From positions 372,001-436,000 of the forward strand of contig NZ_JQMX01000001.1 of assembly GCF_000744945.1 (NCBI RefSeq): a stretch of 64,000 nucleotides of DNA. Direction: 5' to 3'. A program made the position numbers and the translations under genes. Within the stretch, counting starts at the first letter, position 1, and each line of letters opens with the position of its first letter. Below the pieces are notes generated by a model that was given only the letters and a program-made list of their open reading frames with translations, had not been told where the DNA came from and did not search any database. This DNA comes from Carnobacterium maltaromaticum DSM 20342 (GTDB lineage: Bacteria; Bacillota; Bacilli; Lactobacillales; Carnobacteriaceae). Below, piece after piece: positions 45,570 through 54,847 of this stretch.

Positions 45570-45599
45570 ATCATAACAAATTCTTTAGGTGCTTGTCAA
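45570..45599 (-). promoter_or_regulatory. promoter of the T-box/oppA transcript
   Basis: On the minus strand: consensus TTGACA (45594-45599), an 18-bp spacer and the extended -10 TGT-TATGAT (45570-45575). Transcription would begin just before the T-box stem I. Confidence 0.65.
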
Positions 45600-45718
45600 T
45601 AGACAATTTTAAAATGATTTAAAGCAACTAAATAGAATGGATTCATGAGTCTTTTTTAGGTATACTAATTAAAAGTGAAAAACAAATGAGAGCGCAATAG
45701 CGAGAAATGAGGAAGTAT

Positions 45719-46966
45719 ATGTATCCCGATTTGGTTCAACGTTTTATGACCTATGTAAAAAAAGAAACCCGTTCAGATCCAACAAGTTCGACAGTCCCTA
45801 CAACAACATCACAAACAGATTTTGCTAAAGATTTAGTTGTAGAATTAACGAATTTAGGTTTGAGAGATGTTCAGTTGAATGTTAAAAATGGCTTTGTAAC
45901 AGCAACTTTACCTAGTACAACTAGCTATAAAGTACCAACTATTGGTTTTATTGCCCATATTGATACAGCCGATTTTAATGCAGTAAATATTCAGCCACAA
46001 ATACATCCTAATTACGATGGGAAAGAGCTAGTACTCCATTCAGATTTGGATATTAAATTGAAGCCCACTGATTTTCCAAATTTAAAAAATTATATTGGGG
46101 AAACGTTAATTACGACAGACGGCACCACTCTTTTAGGAGCAGATGATAAAGCTGGAATAGCTGAGATTGTGACAGCAATAGATTACTTTATTCAAAATCC
46201 GGAAATTGAGCATGGAATGATTAAGGTTGCGTTTGGTCCCGATGAAGAAATAGGCAGGGGAGCAGACTTATTTGATGTAGTTAATTTCGGTGCGGATTTT
46301 GCTTATACAATTGATAGTGGCACGGTCGGACGTTTAGAGTATGAAACCTTTAATGCCGCTGAGGCTAAAATTGTAATTAAAGGAAAGAGTGTACACCCAG
46401 GTGTTGCTAAAAATACGTTGATTAATGCATTGAAAATAGCTTTAGAGTTTGATGCGGCATTGCCACAAAATGAAGTTCCTGAAAGAACAGCGGGTTATGA
46501 AGGTTTTTATTTACTAAATAACTTGAGTGGAGATGTAGAAGATGCTCAGTTAACGTATATTATTCGTGATCATGATCAGCAAAAATTTAGTGAACGTAAA
46601 CAATTTTTTGAAAACTTAGTCGATAGAATGAATCTAGATTTAGGTTATGAAGCTATCAGCTTAGTTTTGAAAGATCAATATTATAATATGGGTGAAATAA
46701 TTCAAAAAAAACCTGAAATTATTCAATTGGCAATTGAGGCGATGAAAAATATTGGTATTAAAGCCATTGTGGAACCTTTCAGAGGCGGAACAGATGGTTC
46801 TAAAATTTCTTATTTAGGGTTACCATGCCCTAACTTATTTACAGGTGGAGAAAATTTTCATGGTCGCTATGAATTTATTAGTGTTGAAAGCATGGAAAAA
46901 GCCACAGCAACGATAATAGAAATTAGTCAGTTAAATGTGACTAAAAATAAAAATAGTCAACTTTAA
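45719..46966 (+). CDS. pepT: peptidase T (tripeptidase)
   Basis: A 415-residue M20-type dizinc aminotripeptidase, the family length. Metal-binding blocks are IAHIDTADF (His-Asp) near 80, GADDKAG near 140 and FGPDEEIGRGAD with the catalytic Glu near 175. A late HGRYEF supplies a His ligand. It releases the N-terminal residue from tripeptides, which fits the divergent peptide-binding OppA. The start is put at ATG 45719, five bases after GAGGA. ATG 45707 has no site and would add four residues. Confidence 0.9.
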   Translation: MYPDLVQRFMTYVKKETRSDPTSSTVPTTTSQTDFAKDLVVELTNLGLRDVQLNVKNGFVTATLPSTTSYKVPTIGFIAHIDTADFNAVNIQPQIHPNYDGKELVLHSDLDIKLKPTDFPNLKNYIGETLITTDGTTLLGADDKAGIAEIVTAIDYFIQNPEIEHGMIKVAFGPDEEIGRGADLFDVVNFGADFAYTIDSGTVGRLEYETFNAAEAKIVIKGKSVHPGVAKNTLINALKIALEFDAALPQNEVPERTAGYEGFYLLNNLSGDVEDAQLTYIIRDHDQQKFSERKQFFENLVDRMNLDLGYEAISLVLKDQYYNMGEIIQKKPEIIQLAIEAMKNIGIKAIVEPFRGGTDGSKISYLGLPCPNLFTGGENFHGRYEFISVESMEKATATIIEISQLNVTKNKNSQL

Positions 46967-47054
46967 AAAAGTCATATCCTCATTTTTTAATTAAATTTTA
47001 GCTTGGTTATGTTAAAGTTACGATTGATAAATTAATCAATAGAAGAGGGATATA

Positions 47055-47507
47055 ATGAAAACAGAAATAAGAAGGGTTACAAAAGAAAATTGGCGAGAAA
47101 TTGTTCAACTCAAGGTAGCTAAGGGGCAAGAAAATTTTATTGAAAGCAATGCTGAGTCCCTTTTAGAAGCTGTATTTGAAGGAGAAGATTGGGTTCCAGT
47201 AGGTTTATATAGTGAAAATCAATTAGTGGGTTTTGCTATGTATGGTTGTTATGATTCAACTAACCGCTCAATTTGGTTAGATCGTTTTATGATTGGTGAA
47301 GCCAATCAAAGCCATGGCCTTGGTAAACTATTTTTAGAAAAAATTTGTCAATATTTACCAACAGAATATGAACTGAAGCAAATCCTTTTAAGTTTCTATC
47401 CTGAAAATCAAAACGCTAGAAAATTTTATGAAGCGTACGGATTTATCACTACAACTAAAGTTGATGAAAATGGGGAAGAGATTTATTATTTGGACGTATC
47501 CCATTGA
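47055..47507 (+). CDS. GNAT family N-acetyltransferase
   Basis: A 150-residue GNAT protein, most similar in phrase to spermine/spermidine-type acetyltransferases (WVPVGLYSENQLVGFAMYGCY, FMIGEANQSHGLGKLFLEKI, FYPENQNARKFYEAYGF). The acetyl-CoA loop is QSHGLGKL. The substrate is unassigned. ATG 47055 follows AGAGGG. It is monocistronic and 213 bp before the rpsB start. Confidence 0.82.
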   Translation: MKTEIRRVTKENWREIVQLKVAKGQENFIESNAESLLEAVFEGEDWVPVGLYSENQLVGFAMYGCYDSTNRSIWLDRFMIGEANQSHGLGKLFLEKICQYLPTEYELKQILLSFYPENQNARKFYEAYGFITTTKVDENGEEIYYLDVSH

Positions 47508-47559
47508 AAGACTTGTTGAGCCATAAGTGTTATCAAAAGTGCTAGATATAAGAAAACTC

Positions 47560-47588
47560 TTGCAAAGTATTCGTCTGTGTAGTAAAAT
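47560..47588 (+). promoter_or_regulatory. rpsB-tsf promoter
   Basis: TTGCAA (47560-47565), a 17-bp spacer and TAAAAT (47583-47588). It would give a leader of about 125 nt. Confidence 0.65.
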
Positions 47589-47595
47589 TATAAAC

Positions 47596-47670
47596 GGTGT
47601 AAAAACCAACTAATTTCACACCTTGAAGGATGTAAAGGAATGGTGCTTGAGCAACTCAAGTCTCCTTACA
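47596..47670 (+). ncRNA. structured rpsB leader, possible ribosomal-protein autoregulation site
   Basis: A small hairpin (GGTGT/ACACC, 47596-47622) is followed by a long one. In the latter, TGTAAAGGA pairs with TCCTTACA (one bulged A) and encloses CTTGAG-CAA-CTCAAG, 47631-47670. It lies in the rpsB 5-prime UTR, where S2 commonly represses its own operon. No T-tract follows. The function is inferred from position. Confidence 0.45.
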
Positions 47671-47719
47671 GTTGAATTCGAGGGAGGAAAATAAAAAACC
47701 ATATTGGAGGAAAATCATC

Positions 47720-48514
47720 ATGGCAGTAATCTCAATGAAACAATTGCTAGAAGCAGGTGTTCATTTCGGTCACCAAACACGTCGTTGGAACCCTAAAATG
47801 AAACGCTACATCTTTACAGAAAGAAACGGAATCTACATTATTGACTTGCAAAAAACAGTTAAATTAGTAGACGAAGCTTACAACTACATGAAAGATGTTG
47901 CTGAAAATGGCGGAATCGCGCTATTCGTAGGAACTAAAAAACAAGCTCAAGAAGCTGTTAAAGACGAAGCAATTCGTTCAGGTCAATACTTTGTAAATCA
48001 CCGTTGGTTAGGTGGAACTTTAACTAACTGGGATACAATCCAAAAACGTATCAAACGTTTGAAAGAGATCAACAAAATGGAAGAAGACGGAACTTTCGAA
48101 GTTCTTCCAAAGAAAGAAGTTGGAATCTTAGTTAAACAACGCGAACGTTTACAAAAATTCTTAGGCGGTATCGAAGATATGCCTAGAATCCCAGATGTAA
48201 TGTTTATTGTTGACCCTCGTAAAGAACGTATTGCTGTTCAAGAAGCTCACAAATTAAACATTCCTATCGTAGGTATCGTTGATACTAACTGTGATCCAGA
48301 CGAGATTGACGTAGTTATTCCAGCGAATGACGATGCAATTCGTGCTGTTAAATTATTGACAGCTAAAATGGCTGATGCAATGATTGAAGGTCGTCAAGGT
48401 GAAGATGAAGTTGTTGAAGAAACTTTTGTTGCTGAAGTTGTAGCAGAAGAAGGTACTGAAACTGCATCAATCGAAGAAATCGTTGAAGTAGTTGAAGGCG
48501 ACAACGCTGAATAA
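47720..48514 (+). CDS. rpsB: 30S ribosomal protein S2
   Basis: A 264-residue S2 with the N-terminal block [20 protein letters not shown] and the [10 protein letters not shown] motif. The last 30 residues are acidic, as in relatives. S2 bridges the head and body of the 30S subunit. The start is ATG 47720 behind TTGGAGG (47704-47710). A frame opening at 47672 is rejected as untranslated leader. It is followed by tsf, 166 bp later. Confidence 0.97.
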   Translation: MAVISMKQLLEAGVHFGHQTRRWNPKMKRYIFTERNGIYIIDLQKTVKLVDEAYNYMKDVAENGGIALFVGTKKQAQEAVKDEAIRSGQYFVNHRWLGGTLTNWDTIQKRIKRLKEINKMEEDGTFEVLPKKEVGILVKQRERLQKFLGGIEDMPRIPDVMFIVDPRKERIAVQEAHKLNIPIVGIVDTNCDPDEIDVVIPANDDAIRAVKLLTAKMADAMIEGRQGEDEVVEETFVAEVVAEEGTETASIEEIVEVVEGDNAE

Positions 48515-48530
48515 TCAACCAATATAAAAC

Positions 48531-48619
48531 TTTTAGGCTGTCTCGAGTAAAGAGAGAAGTGAGAGCGACTTTTTACGAAGCGGCATCATTTCTCTTTTAG
48601 AGATAGCCTAATTTTTATT
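48531..48619 (+). terminator. rpsB-tsf intergenic attenuator or terminator
   Basis: TTAGGCTGTCTC (48533-48544) pairs with GAGATAGCCTAA (48600-48611), with an inner AAGAGAGAA/TTCTCTTTT helix. ATTTTTATTT follows. It would lower expression of tsf relative to rpsB unless read through. The 166-bp spacing is wide for this pair. Confidence 0.65.
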
Positions 48620-48680
48620 TATGGAGTTTTCTATAAATAAATTGAAAATCAAACATTATCTATTAGGAGGAAATATAAAA

Positions 48681-49562
48681 ATGACACAAGTAACTGCAGC
48701 TTTAGTTAAAAAATTACGTGATATGACCGGTGTTGGAATGATGGATGCGAAAAGAGCATTAGTAGCCGTAGAAGGTGACATTGATAAAGCCGTTGACCAT
48801 TTGAGAGAAAACGGAATGGCAAAAGCTGCTAAAAAAGCAGACCGTGTAGCTGCTGAAGGTTTAGCAAGTGTTTTTGTTGAAGGAAATACTGCTGCAATCG
48901 TAGAAATTAATTCAGAAACAGATTTCGTTTCTAAAAATGATCAATTCCAAACATTAGTTGCAGAAGTAACTCGCCAAGTAGCTGAAGCAAATCCAGCAAC
49001 TCTTGAAGAAGCTTTAGAAATCAAAACTGCTAGTGGTACAATTAGCTCTGAAATCATGGAAGCAACGACTGTAATTGGTGAAAAAATCAGCTTCCGTCGT
49101 TTCGAACGTTTAACTAAAGATGACAACTCTGCTTTTGGTGCATACTTGCATATGGGTGGACGTATTGCTGTTTTAACTTTAATCGAAGGAACAACTGATG
49201 AAGAAATTGCTAAAGATGTTGCTATGCACATTGCTGCAATCAATCCTAAATATGTTTCACGTGACCAAGTTTCACAAGATGAAATTGCTCATGAAACAAA
49301 AATTCTAACTGAACAAGCATTAAACGAAGGAAAACCAGCTAATATCGTTGAAAAAATGATTCAAGGTCGTTTGAACAAATATTTAGCTGAAATCAGTTTA
49401 GTTGATCAACCATTCGTTAAAGATCCAGACCAAACTGTTGGACAATTCTTAGCATCTAAAGGCGCATCTGTGAAAACATTTGTCCGCTTTGAAGTTGGAG
49501 ACGGAATTGAAAAACGCGAAGATAACTTTGTTGAAGAAGTTATGAGTCAAGTAAATAAATAA
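48681..49562 (+). CDS. tsf: translation elongation factor Ts
   Basis: A 293-residue EF-Ts. The UBA-like N-terminus contains [20 protein letters not shown], followed by the core with [16 protein letters not shown] and a C-terminal domain. It exchanges GDP for GTP on EF-Tu. The start is ATG 48681 behind TAGGAGGA. An upstream ATG at 48621 lies in the attenuator region. It is followed by a terminator and then pyrH. Confidence 0.97.
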   Translation: MTQVTAALVKKLRDMTGVGMMDAKRALVAVEGDIDKAVDHLRENGMAKAAKKADRVAAEGLASVFVEGNTAAIVEINSETDFVSKNDQFQTLVAEVTRQVAEANPATLEEALEIKTASGTISSEIMEATTVIGEKISFRRFERLTKDDNSAFGAYLHMGGRIAVLTLIEGTTDEEIAKDVAMHIAAINPKYVSRDQVSQDEIAHETKILTEQALNEGKPANIVEKMIQGRLNKYLAEISLVDQPFVKDPDQTVGQFLASKGASVKTFVRFEVGDGIEKREDNFVEEVMSQVNK

Positions 49563-49583
49563 TCAAACCTGAGACTTTAATGA

Positions 49584-49622
49584 GAAAGGGAACGCATCGT
49601 ATTGAGCGCTCCCTTTTTTCTT
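49584..49622 (+). terminator. Terminator of tsf
   Basis: AAAGGGA-CGC pairs with GCG-TCCCTTT, followed by TTTTC. pyrH has its own extended -10 (TGTTAAAAT) just downstream. Confidence 0.75.
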
Positions 49623-49651
49623 GCAATTATGTTAAAATAGAAGAGTAATGA

Positions 49652-50395
<744 letters not shown>

Positions 50396-50396
50396 A

Positions 50397-50954
50397 ATGA
50401 GTCAAGTATTATTAAATGAAGCAAAAGAAAAAATGACAAAGGCTGAACAAGCTTTACAACGTGAATTAGGTTCTATCCGTGCTGGTCGCGCAAATGCAAG
50501 TATTTTAGATCGTATTCAAGTAGAGTATTATGGAGCACCAACTCCATTAAACCAATTGGCTTCAATCACGATTCCAGAAGCACGAGTTTTAATGGTATCA
50601 CCATTTGATAAAACTTCTTTACAAGATATCGAACGTGCATTAATGCAAAGTGATGTTGGAATTACCCCAACAAACGACGGAAATGTGATTCGTTTAGTGA
50701 TTCCAATGTTAACAGAAGAGCGTCGTAAAGAATTAGCGAAAAGAGTTAAAAAAGAAGCTGAAAATTCTAAAGTAACTGTTCGAAATATTCGTCGTGATTT
50801 AATTGATGAGTTGAAAAAAGCAGAGAAAAATAAAGAAATGACTGAAGATGAATTACGCAACTATGAAACAGAAGCTCAAAAATTGACAGATGATAGTGTT
50901 AAAAATCTTGATAAGATTGCAGCAGATAAAGAAAAAGAACTCTTAGAAGTATAA
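50397..50954 (+). CDS. frr: ribosome recycling factor
   Basis: A 185-residue RRF, the family length. It has [13 protein letters not shown] near the N-terminal helix and [14 protein letters not shown] in the C-terminal helix. With EF-G it splits post-termination ribosomes. Its ribosome site is GAGGGG inside pyrH. A bidirectional terminator follows at 50966-51008. Confidence 0.97.
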   Translation: MSQVLLNEAKEKMTKAEQALQRELGSIRAGRANASILDRIQVEYYGAPTPLNQLASITIPEARVLMVSPFDKTSLQDIERALMQSDVGITPTNDGNVIRLVIPMLTEERRKELAKRVKKEAENSKVTVRNIRRDLIDELKKAEKNKEMTEDELRNYETEAQKLTDDSVKNLDKIAADKEKELLEV

Positions 50955-50965
50955 GAGCAATCAGT

Positions 50966-51008
50966 TAAAAAAGAGGTTAAGGATTTTTGATCCTTAGCCT
51001 CTTTTTTT
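50966..51008. terminator. Bidirectional terminator after frr
   Basis: AAAAGAGGTTAAGGAT pairs with ATCCTTAGCCTCTTTT around a T loop. T runs flank both orientations, so it can also end the convergent small gene at 51.1-51.4 kb. Confidence 0.85.
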
Positions 51009-51119
51009 CATGGTTATTGTTGCTTTAGCAACTTAGAACCAAGATACACATCCATCAAAGATGGACTGTGGTCCTTAAATGTTGGTTTATTTTAATCTGA
51101 AAAAAATTATGTTGAAATA

Positions 51120-51389
51120 TTAGGGTTGTTTTGGACGAACAAAGCTATTATATTCGCTTAAAAATTCATCTGCTTCAGCTTTGTTGTAACGTTCGTAATG
51201 AGTCGCATCATGCAAGATTTTTTTGATTTCATAAACGGCTTTTTTTTGTTCATACCAAGCTTTTAATTTGTTATCTGTTCCTTTAAGTTCTTCTAAAATA
51301 GTGTCTAGACGGTCAACGGTATCTGCAATTTCTTGTAGCGCTGCTACTTTTTTCGTTTCGCTATCTGTGAACTCTGTAAAATCATCCAT
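51120..51389 (-). CDS. small hypothetical protein
   Basis: An 89-residue soluble, charged protein with predicted helices around 12-36 and 41-63 and an acidic N-terminus (MDDFTEFTDSETKK). No recognisable family, signal peptide or membrane segment. The start is ATG 51389, with AAGAAGGAATCG upstream on the minus strand. A longer frame to 51440 lacks a ribosome site. It lies alone between frr and uppS, opposite to both. Confidence 0.6.
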   Translation of the reverse strand: MDDFTEFTDSETKKVAALQEIADTVDRLDTILEELKGTDNKLKAWYEQKKAVYEIKKILHDATHYERYNKAEADEFLSEYNSFVRPKQP

Positions 51390-51681
51390 ATCGATTCCTT
51401 CTTTCTCTATTAGATAAAATAAGCATACTAAAGCAACCAAACCTAGTCAAATGATAACCCTTTCAAATGAGCAAGTTTTAATAGGCTATTAGAGCTAATT
51501 AACTAAAATTTAACACAAATAAAGTAGTCAAGCGGTCTTATATCCTTTAAAATAGAAAAGAAGTTTAACGAACAAATATAAATCATGTGAAAAATGTGGG
51601 ATTTTTTGCAAAACTAATAGGAATGTCTTTAACTTTTTGCTACAATAGATTAAGTTGAGTACAGAAATTGGAGGGAACTAC

Positions 51682-52458
51682 TTGAAACATTTATTTAAGC
51701 GAAAAGGAAAACAACAAGCTGGAACAAATCCGCATCCTTTTCAAGAAAATGAAGTAATCCCCAATCATATTGCTATCATCATGGATGGCAATGGACGCTG
51801 GGCACAAAAAAAATTCCTGCCACGAGTTGCAGGACACCGAGAAGGCATGAATACAGTAAAAAAAATTACTAAACATGCAAATAAACTAGGCGTTAAAGTT
51901 TTAACGCTCTATGCGTTTTCAACAGAAAACTGGAAGCGCCCAACCGATGAAGTCAGTTTTTTAATGCAGCTGCCTGTTGATTTTTTCGATACATTTGTTC
52001 CCGACTTAATTAAAGAAAATGTCAAAGTGAATGTCATGGGATTTGTTGATCAATTGCCTGATCATACAAAAAAAGCAGTTGAAAAAGCCATTGAAGATAC
52101 GAAGCACAATACTGGTATGATTTTGAATTTTGCCTTAAATTATGGCAGTCGTAGTGAAATGCTTGAGGCTACAAAGATAGTTGCTGAAAAAGTTCAAAAT
52201 AATCAATTGAAACTTGATGAAATTACTGAGGAAGTTTATGCAGAGGCCTTAATGACGCATACATTGGGTGACTACCAAGATCCAGATTTATTGGTTCGAA
52301 CTAGTGGTGAGGAACGGATTAGCAATTTTTTACTATGGCAAGTGGCATATAGTGAATTCTATTTCTCAAAAGTTTTATGGCCAGACTTTGATGAAGACGT
52401 CCTAGAAACAGCTATCGGAGTATATCAAACTCGTCATCGGAGATTCGGTGGCTTATAA
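51682..52458 (+). CDS. uppS: isoprenyl transferase (undecaprenyl diphosphate synthase)
   Basis: A 258-residue cis-prenyltransferase. The active-site loop is IMDGNGRWAQKK near residue 38 and the substrate-binding blocks are VLTLYAFSTENWKRP and RTSGEERISNFLLWQ. It makes undecaprenyl diphosphate, the carrier for peptidoglycan precursors. The start is TTG 51682, six bases after GGAGGG. A TTG at 51655 precedes the ribosome site. The next gene, cdsA, is 388 bp away because of the inserted repeat copies. Confidence 0.95.
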   Translation: MKHLFKRKGKQQAGTNPHPFQENEVIPNHIAIIMDGNGRWAQKKFLPRVAGHREGMNTVKKITKHANKLGVKVLTLYAFSTENWKRPTDEVSFLMQLPVDFFDTFVPDLIKENVKVNVMGFVDQLPDHTKKAVEKAIEDTKHNTGMILNFALNYGSRSEMLEATKIVAEKVQNNQLKLDEITEEVYAEALMTHTLGDYQDPDLLVRTSGEERISNFLLWQVAYSEFYFSKVLWPDFDEDVLETAIGVYQTRHRRFGGL

Positions 52459-52570
52459 TTTATTAGGTGGTTATTTTTTGAGTTTGATAGGATGTAAAAA
52501 ATAGGTGACTAGAGGTGACGAAAAGTTCGTATCAAATGTCTTTAGTATTTTGTTTAGTACTGAAATTATT

Positions 52571-52829
52571 AAACGAGCTTTTTATCAAGGCTAGCTCTTT
52601 TGAGCCAAACCTTCGGAAAAAAGATAAATTCCTAAAAAAGTAAAGAGACACTTTTCTTAGAATTTCCTATTTTTCTGCCAGGTTTAACCGACTCAACGAG
52701 CTTTTTATCAAGGCCAGCTCTTTTGAGTCAACTCTTCGAGAAAAAGATAAAAATTCGAGAGGACAAAAAACGTCCTATCAATTTTTCCTATTTTCTTGTC
52801 AGAGCTAATCGATTCAACGAGCTTTTTAT
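52571..52829 (+). repeat. tandem pair of the dispersed rod-hairpin element (copies E4a, E4b)
   Basis: A remnant end (AACGAGCTTTTTATC) is followed by two near-full units: E4a (about 52586-52705) and E4b (about 52706-52829). Each begins AAGGCTAGCTC or AAGGCCAGCTC and ends CAACGAGCTTTTTAT. In E4b, AAAAATT/AATTTTT and AGGAC/GTCCT helices form a rod. In E4a the same places pair with different bases (AAATTC/GAATTT, AAAGT/ACTTT). The array ends at the cdsA ribosome site and is in sense orientation. Confidence 0.75.
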
Positions 52830-52846
52830 TAAAGGAGGAACGTAAA

Positions 52847-53632
52847 GTGAAACAACGTGTTATTACAGCAGTAGTTGCTTTAGTATTTTTTATCCCTGTT
52901 CTTTATATTGGATCATGGACTTTAGAAATTGTGGCAGCTGCGATGGGATTAGTAGGCTTGTTTGAATTATTTAGAATGAAAGGTAACTCATTTTTTACAA
53001 TAGAGGGGTTATTAGCTAGTATCGGTATGTTGCTACTATTAGTACCAACGGAACGTCTGAGTTTTTTACCAAGTAATTATTCCCCGCTTTATTTATTTTA
53101 TATTTGCGGAATTTTATTATTAGTTTGTACTGTGTTCTCGAAAAATAGCTTTTCTTTTGATGATGCAGGTGTGGCTATTCTAGGTGCTTTGTATATTGGA
53201 TATGGCTTCCATTATTTTATTGCTACTCGCGCTGCAGGCTTAGATTTGTTAATGTATATTCTTTTTGTTGTCTGGGCAACAGATATCGGCGCCTATATGT
53301 TTGGTAGAAAAATTGGGAAGCATAAATTAGCTCCAGCAATTAGTCCGAATAAAACGATTGAAGGATCATTAGGTGGTATTTTATCAGCTCTAGTAGTAGC
53401 AGCTCTATATTTAACATTTTATCCACAAGATTACTCAATGGGCATCATGTTAGCTTTAACGGTTCTATTTTCTATTTTCGGTCAATTAGGTGATTTAGTG
53501 GAGTCCGCTTTTAAACGTCATTATGATGTTAAGGATTCAGGTAAGATTTTACCCGGACATGGTGGAATTTTAGACCGCTTTGATAGTCTATTATTTGTTT
53601 TACCAATGCTTCATTTAGTTGCACTTATTTAA
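52847..53632 (+). CDS. cdsA: phosphatidate cytidylyltransferase
   Basis: A 262-residue membrane enzyme with about eight helices and the CdsA signature around SAFKRHYDVKDSG and PGHGGILDR near residues 225-247. It makes CDP-diacylglycerol for phospholipid synthesis. The start is GTG 52847, behind AAAGGAGG. A longer frame from 52796 would translate the repeat element and is rejected. dxr follows 59 bp later. Confidence 0.95.
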   Translation: MKQRVITAVVALVFFIPVLYIGSWTLEIVAAAMGLVGLFELFRMKGNSFFTIEGLLASIGMLLLLVPTERLSFLPSNYSPLYLFYICGILLLVCTVFSKNSFSFDDAGVAILGALYIGYGFHYFIATRAAGLDLLMYILFVVWATDIGAYMFGRKIGKHKLAPAISPNKTIEGSLGGILSALVVAALYLTFYPQDYSMGIMLALTVLFSIFGQLGDLVESAFKRHYDVKDSGKILPGHGGILDRFDSLLFVLPMLHLVALI

Positions 53633-53654
53633 TTTGTTGAAAGGGAGTGGGAAA

Positions 53655-53689
53655 GTAGTTGTCAGCCTTTGATAGCTACTTTTAATCTA
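53655..53689 (+). terminator. weak hairpin between cdsA and dxr
   Basis: AGTAG-T-TGTCA pairs with TGATA-G-CTACT, followed by TTTTAATCT. It resembles a weak terminator and leaves little room for a dxr ribosome site. Attenuation or sequestration is possible. Confidence 0.4.
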
Positions 53690-53691
53690 AT

Positions 53692-54834
53692 ATGAAAAAA
53701 ATATGCTTGTTAGGTGCAACAGGGTCTGTTGGTGAAAACACAGTAGCTGTTGTTACTGCCCATCCAGATCAATTTCAAATAGTCGCCTTTTCTTTCTACC
53801 AAAATAAGGAAAAAGGGCGCAAGCTGATTCAAAAACTGCAACCCAAACTTGTTTCAGTAGCTACGAAAGAGGATGCAGCTGGACTTTCATTAGAATTTCC
53901 CGAAATTCGCTTTACTTATGGTATAGAAGGATTATCAGAAGTTGTTGCTGACTCAGAAGTTCAATTAGTAGTAACAGCCTTAAGTGGTAGTGTGGGTTTA
54001 TTGCCAACACTGACAGCTATTGAACTTGGTAAAACTGTCGCCATCGCTAATAAGGAAACGTTAGTCATGGCAGGTGCTCTGGTTATGAATTTAGCGAAAG
54101 AAAAAAATGTTAAGTTACTGCCTGTTGATAGTGAACATTCAGCTATTTTTCAATGTCTACAAGGTGAAAATATTAGCGAAGTAGAAGAACTAATTATTAC
54201 AGCATCTGGTGGTAGTTTTCGAGAGTTAAGTCGTAAAGAGTTAGTTAATGTAACTTTATCAGATGCTTTAAACCATCCAAATTGGGCAATGGGTCAGAAA
54301 ATTACGATTGATTCTGCGACAATGATGAACAAAGGTTTGGAAGTTATCGAAGCACATTGGTTATTTGGTCTGACTTATGATAAAATTAAAGTTGTTTTAC
54401 ACAAAGAAAGCATTGTACATTCAATGGTCAGTTTTGTCGATGGAGCCGTTATGGCCCAAATGGGAGCTAGTGACATGCGTGAGCCGATTCAGTATGCATT
54501 GTCTTATCCAAAGCGCATTCCAATGATTCAGCCAAAACCCTTTGATTTAGCAAAGATTGGCGCTTTACATTTTGCTGAAATGGATTTTGAACGTTTTCCA
54601 TTGTTAGCCCTAGCCTATGAGACTGGTAAAATGGGTGGTACCGCACCAACCATGATGAATGCAGCGAATGAAATAGCTGTTGCAGCGTTTATAAAAGGGC
54701 AAATTTCCTTTTTGGAGATTGAGAACTATGTAGAAAAAGCGATTAAACTGGATAATTATGTAAAAAATCCAGATTTGGAAACCATTCTTAATGTTGACAA
54801 AGAAACAAGAAAATTAGTCACAAGTTGGCTATAA
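53692..54834 (+). CDS. dxr: 1-deoxy-D-xylulose 5-phosphate reductoisomerase
   Basis: A 380-residue Dxr, close to family length. It has the NADPH motif LLGATGSVGENT (6-17), ANKETLVMAG and the metal/substrate blocks LPVDSEHSAIFQ, ASGGSFRE, MNKGLEVIEAHWLF and TAPTMMNAANEIAV. It catalyses the committed step of the MEP isoprenoid pathway, unlike most Lactobacillales, which use mevalonate. ATG 53692 lacks a clear ribosome site; a hairpin lies just before it. It lies between cdsA and rseP, the Bacillus order. Confidence 0.93.
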   Translation: MKKICLLGATGSVGENTVAVVTAHPDQFQIVAFSFYQNKEKGRKLIQKLQPKLVSVATKEDAAGLSLEFPEIRFTYGIEGLSEVVADSEVQLVVTALSGSVGLLPTLTAIELGKTVAIANKETLVMAGALVMNLAKEKNVKLLPVDSEHSAIFQCLQGENISEVEELIITASGGSFRELSRKELVNVTLSDALNHPNWAMGQKITIDSATMMNKGLEVIEAHWLFGLTYDKIKVVLHKESIVHSMVSFVDGAVMAQMGASDMREPIQYALSYPKRIPMIQPKPFDLAKIGALHFAEMDFERFPLLALAYETGKMGGTAPTMMNAANEIAVAAFIKGQISFLEIENYVEKAIKLDNYVKNPDLETILNVDKETRKLVTSWL

Positions 54835-54847
54835 AGGAGCGAATTCT

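Noticed and set aside
51035..51110. CCATC/GATGG and TTGCT/AGCAA hairpins between frr and the small minus-strand gene
   Set aside because: Short stems without T-runs; the stronger terminator at 50966-51008 explains termination on both strands.
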